DNA of 64,000 nucleotides, from contig JAGPYM010000004.1 in NCBI GenBank assembly GCA_020736575.1, forward strand, positions 1,116,001 through 1,180,000, written 5' to 3'. Under the pieces are notes generated by a model, which searched no databases, had not been told where the DNA came from, and saw only the letters and a program-made list of their open reading frames with translations. A program made the translations under genes and the position numbers. The number at the start of each line of letters is the position of its first letter. Position 1 is the first letter of the stretch. Below, piece by piece: positions 56,297-64,000 of this stretch. This DNA comes from Thelonectria olida. Its lineage: Eukaryota; Ascomycota; Sordariomycetes; Hypocreales; Nectriaceae.

Positions 56297-56581
56297 TTCC
56301 CAGATTGCCCGGCATGCCTACCTACCAATTTAGCTCGTGCCAGACCCTGTAGCTCTTGCTACAATAACCAGAACCGTACCTTCCTAAAATCCTCAGAATA
56401 AGGACAACCAGTGGCACATGTGGAGGGATCGCTCGCCAACTATAACAAAAACTACCCTGTTGCTAATAATGATAGCAAAATGCTTGAGTTTTAGGAGCGT
56501 TGTCGCGCCATGTTAGATCACCTCCACGAGTGGGCGCGGGGGGTAATGAGATGTGGTATTGTAGCTGTTAGGAAAATGTAA
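56297..56581 (+). pseudogene. Degraded coding relic, possibly retroelement gag-like
   Basis: One plus-strand frame reads as protein-like sequence with two Cys-x2-Cys pairs (CPAC and CSSC, 14 residues apart) and a downstream helical ERCRAMLDHLHEWARG segment. It is broken by a TAA at 56399 and a TAG at 56492. Zinc-finger-like Cys pairs of this kind occur in fungal retroelement gag-like and related proteins; that assignment is tentative. The frame ends at a TAA formed inside the first bases of the LTR-like element. Confidence 0.35.
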
Positions 56582-56740
56582 GGGTTAGTATGGTGTGACT
56601 CGCCCGTTAATAGACTAATCCAGCCGTAAGGCCAAAAAGATCAGCCAGTTATCTCACTCAGCGAGATAACTGCACCACACACCGGCCTATAAGGAGCCGT
56701 AGGGTCGGCGCGCCTTCGCCGACCAACGAGCCTCCTTACA
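56577..56740 (+). mobile_element. Solo-LTR-like element with two hairpins
   Basis: A 164-bp segment starts TGTAAGG and ends CCTTACA, a perfect 7-bp terminal inverted match with the TG...CA ends of an LTR. It contains a TATAAGG box at 56688. One hairpin has a 10-bp stem (56646-56655 with 56663-56672, 7-nt loop). A second has an 8-bp GC-rich stem (56703-56710 with 56717-56724, 6-nt loop). No second copy is in the window and the immediate flanks do not show an obvious 5-bp target duplication, so a solo LTR or a miniature element are both possible. Confidence 0.55.
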
Positions 56741-56750
56741 TATTATTTAA

Positions 56751-57140
56751 ATATGTAATATAATATTAACTGCCCATACGCCTGCTCTCTATAGCTATAG
56801 AAGTTGGCGCACTCGGGAACGCATTGCCAATGGCGGCTTCACGAAAGAAATTTGGAAACCCCTCATTACCAAGCAGTGGTTTTCTAAAGACAACCCACTG
56901 AAATGCTGCAATGACGCGGATGCCTCTTGCTTCCTTGTTGATCGCGAGTGTCGTACCTACATTAGTCTCCCTACCTACCTTATCCGTCCTACACTTGTCA
57001 CTCGATTCCTACCTAGAGACCCTAATAATAAGACCCTGACTTGCCGGGTGGACACAATCGGCGGGAGCCCGTCTCGGCGGAGGATCTGGTGGGGGGCGGA
57101 TCAGGCGGGCACCTGTGGAGGAGGGCAAGGTCGTAGCTAA
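56751..57140 (+). pseudogene. Start-less open frame after the LTR, probable gene fragment
   Basis: A 129-codon frame has no ATG, GTG or TTG near its start and opens just after the LTR-like element. From about 56790 the translation has natural composition (for example GFTKEIWKPLITKQWFS, then two adjacent Cys and DADASCFLVDREC). It could be the 3' end of a gene cut by insertion of the element, or an exon of a gene whose 5' part is lost. I do not recognise the family. The last 35 codons are Gly/Arg-rich and may be chance. Confidence 0.3.
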
Positions 57141-57266
57141 GGTAGTAAGTGGCTTGGTACGGGAGTTGAAGCAAGCTGCATGTCATCCATGGATATGTTT
57201 GGCTTGTGATATTAGTTTGCATCGAACCGTATGATACGCCCGTAAGTTACGGAAGGTTTCTCGTTT

Positions 57267-57294
57267 CATCATCATCATCATCATCATCATCATC
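57267..57294 (+). repeat. (CAT)9 microsatellite
   Basis: About nine perfect tandem copies of CAT in the promoter region of the phospholipase D gene, about 310 bp before its ATG. Such runs vary in length between strains. Confidence 0.85.
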
Positions 57295-57602
57295 GATTGC
57301 GGCCGGGTGAATGAGGCGCAAACACGGACAGCTGAATGCGGGGCTGTTGACTGGCCGTCAGCTCAGCCCCTCACTCTCATGCATCGCGTCAAGTGATGGA
57401 CCGACACATCCTGGAGCTCCGCAAACGTCACCCTTTTGACCTTTTGTCACGGCTTATCTGATCCCCATCGACACGTATCTTTTTGGATAATCCCCTCATA
57501 CCTATCTTTGGTAGCCTTGATATCATCTATCTATTACCCTAGTATCCTTGGAACCAACCCATTCCGCCCATACCCCGCCTGAGCGAAGCTCAAGCTTAGA
57601 CC

Positions 57603-60512
57603 ATGGACTCTCTCTTCAAAAAGGTCGGCGAGGGCCTCGAAAGCCTCGGCCAGCAGGCTGGGAAACATCTCGAAGAGGCCCTTGGAGGGGGGAACTCCAA
57701 GCCAGCCCAGTCCAACACTCAGCAACAAGACGCCGGCTCCAACCAGCCTGCGACTGACACTAACAACCAGCATCGTTTTGGGTCCTTTGCTCCCCAGACG
57801 TCCTGCAACGCGAAATGGTACGTCGACGGCGCATCCTACTTCTGGGCCGTCTCTGAGGCCATCGAGAGTAAGCTACCCAGGCCAGCCGTTGCTACTAAAA
57901 CCAGAACTAATTCAACATGCAGGAGCCCAGGAAAGTATCATGATCCTCGATTGGTGGCTGTCCCCCGAGCTCTACCTTCGCCGACCCCCGTCCAAGAACG
58001 AGACGTACCGCCTAGACCGAATGCTCAGAAACGCTGCAGAGCGTGGTGTGAAAGTGAACGTCATTGTCTACAGGGAGGTTCAGGCAGCACTTACACTCGA
58101 TTCGGCCCATACGCGAAAGGCCCTCGAGGCCCTGAACCCCAATATCAAGGTCTTCCGTCACCCAGACCATCTTCCCGCCGGCTACGACCTGAAGAGTACT
58201 TTTGGCACGACTCTGAAGAGCTGGACGGACCTTGCTGATGATGTTGTTCTCTACTGGGCCCACCATGAAAAGCTCTGCGTCATTGATCACAAACTCGCCT
58301 TCATGGGAGGATTGGATATGTGTATGCAGCTATCTCCTCCAGGCAGCCAATCTTTACTAACTTATTCACAGGCTTCGGACGATGGGATACCAGTAGTAAG
58401 TTCATTTATCAGAGAGCCTCGCAACGACACATCCAACCCATCAGCTCGTCTAACCATGGCTCCCCCTACTCTTAGGTCATCCCATTGCAGATGTGCATAT
58501 TGATCTCCGAGACGTCATCTTCCCTGGCCAAGATTATAACAACGCCAGAGTAATGGATTTTGATGACGTCCAAAACTTTCAGGCCAATAAGCGTACGTGA
58601 GAGAATGGCACGTTTCTGGGGCTGCCAGCTGACAACCAGCAGTCGACAGGACCAAGAGCTCCAGAATGGGCTGGTCTGATGTTGCCCTGAGCCTGAACGG
58701 CAAGATTGTCCACTACCTTGTGGAGCATTTCGTAGATCGGTGGAACTTCATCTACGGAGAGAAGTATGAGAAGAAGAACCCTGGCAAGTATGCTCGACTC
58801 GACGTCCCGTCACAAAGCTCCAGCCATCAACGTGAAGGAGAACGGGGAGGACGAGGAGAACAACGCCATCATAGGTACGAAGATTATGTCGGGGGTCTCA
58901 CAGATCAGTTCAACCGCGGATTTGGAGGGCTCGGGAACTTCATGCCTCATCACGAAAGCGAGCAGCGATCCCACAGCGAGCGCCGGGAGGACATTCAGAT
59001 CCAACTTGTTCGAAGGTATGCAAGCCTTGCTACTATTTTATTCTATGTTTTTCACTAACACCTCTCAGCTGCTCAGATTGGTCTTCCGGTCACAAACTTG
59101 AGAAGTCTATCCAGAATGCGTACATTGAGACCATTCGAAAGGCGCAGCACTTCATCTACATTGAAAATCAGGTACAACGGTTTGCAGCCCATTTCATATT
59201 CTTGTACTCACATTCCTAGTTCTTCATCACTGCTACAGACCCCAATCAACGTCCCGTCAAAAACCAAATCGGCACAGCAATTGTAGAGCGCATCACCAGA
59301 GCCTGGCACGAGGGCGAGGACTTCAAGATCTGGGTCCTCATGCCGGCCGTGCCTGCATTTTCTGGCGATTTGAAGTCCGAAGGTGCCCTCGGTACCAGAG
59401 CTATCATGGAGTTCCAGTATGACTCCATCAGCCGCGGAAGAAACAGCATCATGGAGAGACTTAAGGTTGCCGGCATCCAGGACCCAGGCCGGTACATCCG
59501 ATTCTACAACCTAAGGAACTTTGATCGTATCAACACCTCGAGGACTCTGGCAGACGCCGAGTCCCGGGCCGGCGTGTCCTACGAAGAGGCGAGAGCGGAA
59601 CACGACGACTATGTCAACGCCGGAAGGGGTGCCGGAGGGTACCAGGGTCGAACAGATCACTACGACAGATTCCAGCGTGAAGCTGCCAGGGCTAACGATA
59701 GCACTCTCGATACTATCAGCTCCGCTTACATGCTTGGGGGTCCCAACGTCGCACAGCTCCCTTGGAACGGCAACCCCGAGGACGAGATCGACGCCTTCGT
59801 CAGCGAACTGCTCTACATACATTCCAAGCTTTTGATAGCAGATGATCGCGTGGTCCTCTGTGGGAGTGCTAATTTGAACGACCGAAGCCAGTTGGGAAAC
59901 CATGACTCGGAAATCGCCATTGTTATTGAAGAGGAGCCGAATCTCGACACTCGCATCAACGGCCGCCCCTGCACAGTCTCCCGCTTTGCCTCCTCCCTAC
60001 GCCGTTACATCTTCAGAAAGCATATCGGACTTATCCCTGATCAGCGCTGGGACCGTCCCGACCAGAACTGGCAGCCTGTCGATGTGTCCCCGAACCGTTA
60101 CGACTGGGGCTCGCGCGAGGACGAGCTCGTCGCAGACCCCCTGTCCCCGCGCTTCCTCCAGTTCTGGGACCAGGTTGCGCACACAAACACCGAGGTCTTC
60201 AGCCGGGCCTTCCACCCCGTCCCCAACGACCACGTCCGCACGTGGAAGGACTACGACGAGTTCTTCACGCGCCACTTCATCATCCCCGGTAAGGAGGAGG
60301 AGAAGAAGGACCAGCAGGAGATGAAGCAGGGCAGGGTCGAGTACGGCCACATTGTCAAGGAGGAGTTCCCGGGCGGTGTTCGCGAAGTCATTGACTGGCT
60401 CAGCCGCGTGAGAGGAACGCTGGTGGAAATGCCCCTGGACTTCCTCGTCGACGCTGGTGACATTGCTCACGGCCTTTCGCTCAACAACTTGACCGAGGAG
60501 CTCTATACGTAG
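57603..60512 (+). CDS. Phospholipase D with two HKD motifs
   Basis: Seven exons, 57603-57867, 57923-58321, 58372-58395, 58476-58592, 58643-59015, 59069-59171 and 59220-60512, give 857 residues. HKD1 is HHEKLCVID (His203, Lys205, Asp210), and HKD2 is IHSKLLIAD (His628, Lys630, Asp635) followed by GSANLNDRS. Flanking eukaryotic PLD blocks are present (FPGQDYNNARVMDF, YIENQFFITAT, GGYQGRTDHYD). It should hydrolyse phosphatidylcholine to phosphatidic acid. Unlike Spo14/PLD1 of yeast it has no N-terminal PX or PH domain; instead the N-terminus is a short amphipathic helix (DSLFKKVGEGLESLGQQAGK). Exon 3 is only 24 nt. The gene is convergent with the disulfide isomerase gene. Confidence 0.94.
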
Positions 60513-61034
60513 AGTCTGGGTTAAGGATGCACATGGTAGTATCTCTGGGAGCATATGACGGGTTAAAATAGTTTGTTGACTTGCACTTCAGAAGTAGTTT
60601 CTTGACTTACAATTCGGAAGTTTTGCATTTTCTCATCTACTACCATCTTGCTCGAGAGCGTGTGATGCTACCAGTCGAAAAGGGGCACGATCTCATAAGA
60701 GTGTAACTCAAAGATAAGCCAGCAAATATACGGTCAAATAACATGTGCAAGCGGTTCGTGAAAATGCAGTACTATACAAGCAAGCCATACGAACCCCCCA
60801 ACTCCTTAATTATGTGGTCCCTCCCGATATCCATTCGATATATGATGCACACAGGGGAAGGTCGTGGTTGTAAAACCTCCCCGCTTTCCAAAAGCAAAAA
60901 CATGTCATTGTCCATCCCCAGACCGACCGTAACCACGGTTGGCCTTCTTCCCTTACATGGGGGTGTCATATCAACAGACGGCCCTTCATGTCCATTCAGC
61001 TATACCACACCATTCTTCTACCTCTACACAACGA
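60513..61034. other. Convergent 3' intergenic region
   Basis: 522 bp hold the 3' UTRs of the phospholipase D and disulfide isomerase genes. No gene is supported. Confidence 0.45.
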
Positions 61035-63494
61035 TCAATCGGACTTGGTGCTCATGCTCTGTCCTAGCAGACCATCCTTCAGTCCCATAGAGTCGTCGTT
61101 GTGAGGGAAGAGGTAGCTGCTGCGAGAGCGACCACTTCGGCGGATCCAGGTCCAGACGCCGAAAACGATGGCCACAACAAAGCCGATCGAGACGATGGGG
61201 CGATCGATGAAGCTCATCTTGATATCGAAGAAGAACTTTGAAAAGGCAGAGAGGGTATACTTGGTCTCAATGGGGTTGGGGCCATAAACAACCTTCTCAA
61301 GAGTATCTATGATGGACACGCGGGTGACCATGATGTGGTTACCAGTCGTGGTGCTGTCCCAAAATCTCTTCCTCTGCATGAGGTTAGTGTTTGTCCCTGT
61401 TCATGCTTCGATTGGTAAACTTACGTCTTCCTCTGTAATGAGAACCCGGTCGCCATCCTTGACATCAATTCCATACGTCTCCAGAAGCCATCGAGCCCAG
61501 AAGATGCCGTCGATCCAGGCAAAGGCAACTTCCCGGCGATCAGTCGACTCCATGTCGATCTTGATGGCCTTGGCGTTTCGGACTCCGCGAGAGTCGCCCC
61601 GGTCCCGAGCTGCCTGGATCCGCGATGCCTTAGCCTCTCGGAGCTTTTGGCGTTCGAGCTGGAAATCCGTCACCTGTCGGTTCATCCATTCGCCAGCTGC
61701 ACCTTTGAGTTCCTGGATCGAAGTCTTGAGTCGGTCCTCGCTGTCACGGTTGAGAACGGCAAGAGCGACAATCTTGTGCTCCATGATCTGACGAGCGTTG
61801 TTGGCGGTCAGCTCGGGAACTAGAGGCAGCCAGACTGACTTCATCCACGCAGTCAGAGTGTCGACATCTCTCATCTCATCGGGAGTAATGGGGGTGTAGT
61901 ACGTTGGAAGGCCTTCTCTTGAGACCAGGAACCTGGGGAACGTGGTGATCTTGAATCGCTCAATGATTTCCTTGTCGTTTGTCTTGACGATCTTAGCATG
62001 GCCAATAAGGTTGAGGGGAAGCTGGTCAAGGGCCTTGAAGTCCTCCGAGGTGGTGGCGTGGTCGTAAAAGTAGACAAAAATGACATCGTCCTCCTTTTCC
62101 ATCTCCTTAAGCGTCTTGGAATCAATATCGGGGATGCCAACGGCGACTTCAAGCGCCTTATCAGCGTACTGAACAAAGTCACCGACGCCACGGAGACCCC
62201 GATAGTCAGCGCTCTCAGTGCCTCGGTAGAAGCGAATGGTAGGGTATGCGCGGGCATTCATTTCTTTGCAGAATCGACTCTCGGCGTCGCAGTTCACTTC
62301 GCCAACATTCAACTTTCCAGCCATCTCCTTGGCCATTTGCGCCCAGTTGGGGGCCATGGCTTTGCAGTGAGAGCACCAGGGAGCATAGAATTTGATGAAC
62401 CAGGGATCTTGTGTTGACGTAACCAGTGTCTGGAAGGTATCCGGGGTAAGGGGGGTGCTGATGCCTTCTGGGTTGTAGTTTTTCGCAGGCTCCTTGGGCT
62501 TGGTCTTCTTCAGCATTTCTCCAGTAGTAGCCACCTTCCAGTCCTCGCCGAACTTCTTCTCAACGACATCTTCGTTAGCTTTGACTGGCTTTTCAGAGTC
62601 GGTCGTCTCATTCTCAGTAGACTTTGCTGACTCGGTCGGCTTTGCGGCCTCGTCTGACTTGGATGCAGATTCGTCGGGAGATCCGGGTCGCTCGGTAACA
62701 TCATCCAGGGATTTTTCAGGAGCCTTCTTATCCGAAGTGCCCTTCTCAGTCATCTTCTCGTCAGCTGCCAATTCTTGGGCCGCCTGCTGCTCGGCCTTCT
62801 TCCTCTTTTTCTCTTCCGCCTCCTTGGCTTCCTTCTCTTTTCTCTCAGCCTCCAGCTTCTTCCAAGCCTCTTTGGCCTCCTTCTTCTTCTCAGCTGCGTT
62901 TTCGTCCTTAACTTCAGGCAGGTTAAGAGTTTCAGGACGAGTTCCTGGCTTGTACTTCTCGAGGGCTTTCTCAATGGTGTTGCTCAAAACGGTGGCGTTC
63001 TTGACGCCCCTCAGGCTCTCCATGACCTGGCCATCTTCGTAAAGGATGCTCGTCGGGTAGGATTGCACAGCGTGGTCCATGCAAAGATCATAGTACGCAA
63101 TACAGTTGATGATACCGAATCGGAAATCGTAAAAATCTGTGAATGTCCTCCCTTCAGCATCGACACCCGTAGGCTTTGAGTTATAGTAGAATTCGTAGAT
63201 GGATTGAAACGTTGGAGCAAAATCGATGCAGTGAGGACAGTAGGGACTTATTATACATTAGTATCAGTCTAGTGCGATGTTCAATTTGAGGTAGTACCTG
63301 AAGTGCTTGATGAAGATGTACTTTGTCTTCTTCAACTCAGTTTCCCAATTAGTCGGGGTGAGCTCGAGGAGCGCAGGTACTGCTGGACCGTCGGATACGG
63401 CATCCTCCTTTTTTATCTCTTCCACCTCAGAGAGGATTTCGGCACTGGCGAGAGCCACAGCGCCCGTGAGGAGGGCAAAGGGCGAAAGGCGCAT
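61035..63494 (-). CDS. Membrane-anchored ER protein disulfide isomerase, two thioredoxin domains
   Basis: Three exons, 63494-63298, 63246-61425 and 61373-61035, give 785 residues. There is a clear signal peptide (residues 1-19). The first thioredoxin domain has active site CPHC (69-72, completed across intron 1) and the second CSHC (357-360) in WFIKFYAPWCSHCKAMAPNW. Between them lies a Lys/Glu-rich, probably coiled-coil linker (about 175-245) and a Ser/Thr/Glu-rich stretch. A single membrane span (about residues 732-749) precedes a short cytosolic tail with an RRSGRSR start. It probably oxidises or isomerises disulfides in ER clients, like yeast Eps1 or animal TMX proteins. There is no KDEL-type end; the membrane anchor would retain it. 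Confidence 0.92.
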
Positions 63495-64000
63495 TCTGGA
63501 AGTTTACACCCTGTGGGCGCAAGGGTGTCGGGACGTCGGCGGTATCGGTAGCAGGGGCGGACAGGCACACAGATCGAAAGATGGCGATCAAGGTCCAAAG
63601 TTCCGCTGGAATAACGTGTTTTACGAACGAGCCCAAAAGGTTGACGGGAGGGGGCTTGGTGAAGCGCGAGGTGAATCGGAAACGATGTTGGTGGTTGTGC
63701 CGCCGCTGGTGGACCGAGGAAATGCTGTCATCCGCAATATTCGTGGAGCGGGAAAAGAAGACAAGAAATGCAAGATTAAAGCAGACGCACACCAGGCGCA
63801 GGTTGAGGCGATGAGAAGGGGTAAAAATAGGAACAAAGAGAAAGGTTTCAAAAGGCCAGCAGAGGACACTCAGGAGGAATGCGCTGTCGATGTTGGACGC
63901 CCAGACCAAAGGAGCACGCGCGGCAACGGAGGAGCCACACACACGCCACACCCCACCCATGGCGTTCGCGCTAGCTACCTAAGCAGGGAGAGCTTGGTGT
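63495..64000. other. Promoter and leader of the disulfide isomerase gene
   Basis: The 177-codon minus-strand frame here overlaps exon 1 in another frame and lacks coding character. No other gene is seen to the window edge. Confidence 0.45.

Larger units (their letters stand above)
54603..57602. other. Repeat-derived intergenic island (3 kb)
   Basis: The region between the GNAT and phospholipase D genes holds no intact gene. It contains a (GAGT)5 run at 55001-55020, an AT-rich tract at about 55930-56290, a gag-like relic, an LTR-like element, a start-less open frame and a (CAT)9 microsatellite, each listed separately. Composition shifts abruptly at about 55600 and returns to normal after about 56780. 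Confidence 0.6.

Noticed and set aside
57261..57297. Regular repeat that could suggest a CRISPR-like array
   Set aside because: It is a simple CAT microsatellite without spacers, and the genome is eukaryotic.
63427..63960. 177-codon minus-strand frame upstream of the disulfide isomerase
   Set aside because: Overlaps exon 1 in a different frame and lies in the promoter; hydrophobic and Arg-rich segments alternate without a recognisable domain.

Overview
This window is nuclear DNA from a filamentous ascomycete, most likely a Sordariomycete of hypocrealean type. The reasons are many short GT-AG introns (about 48-90 nt, with CTAAC/CTGAC-like branch points), CT-rich leaders, a Zn2Cys6 regulator, a YVC1-type vacuolar channel, a filamentous-fungal GYP5 and KH-repeat protein, and an AT-rich relic beside a solo-LTR-like element. 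The species cannot be named from the sequence. No rRNA, convincing tRNA, CRISPR array or bacterial-style operon is visible. All exon models below were built by hand from open frames, splice sites and phase, and all of them close in frame.

Layout. 0-1 kb: the 5' part of a TRP-like vacuolar cation channel (YVC1, minus strand, running off the window). 3.6-9 kb: an accessory-looking stretch with an intact nine-exon Zn2Cys6 transcription factor, a small secreted cysteine-rich peptide gene convergent to it, and a divergent pair of small mitochondrial metabolite-repair-like genes (YCII family and RidA/YjgF family) sharing about 380 bp of promoter. 10.6-25.1 kb: a Rab-GAP (GYP5), a reticulon (RTN1), the ribosome-biogenesis GTPase BMS1, and a small low-complexity 85-residue protein of unknown function. 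25.5-35.6 kb: a dense housekeeping block with DASH subunit ASK1, a gamma-tubulin complex component (GCP5/6-like), NuA4 subunit EAF7, Pol I factor RRN5 and mitochondrial helicase IRC3. Two divergent promoters of about 400 bp lie in this block.

36.5-49 kb: a fungal protein of unknown function whose reading frame is cut by an in-frame TAG and then continues in the same frame for 70 clearly coding-like residues; a multi-KH RNA-binding protein; about 4 kb with no gene; and a large proline/arginine-rich orphan protein. 49.4-54.6 kb: a possible tiny hidden gene, then pyrimidine 5'-nucleotidase SDT1 (with a possible mitochondrial N-terminal extension), Mediator subunit MED21, translocon subunit SEC62 and a GNAT acetyltransferase. 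54.6-57.6 kb: a repeat-derived island with AT-rich DNA, a gag-like relic with in-frame stops, an LTR-like element with two hairpins, and an open frame with no start codon. 57.6-63.5 kb: a phospholipase D and a membrane-anchored two-thioredoxin-domain protein disulfide isomerase, arranged convergently.

Most genes are single-copy housekeeping genes acting in unrelated processes (chromosome segregation, microtubule nucleation, chromatin, rRNA synthesis, ER targeting and folding, lipid signalling). The parts most worth following up are the TAG-interrupted gene at 36.5-38.1 kb, the secreted cysteine-rich peptide at 6.4-6.7 kb, the YCII/RidA pair, the hidden exons near 49.5 kb and the repeat island at 56-57 kb.
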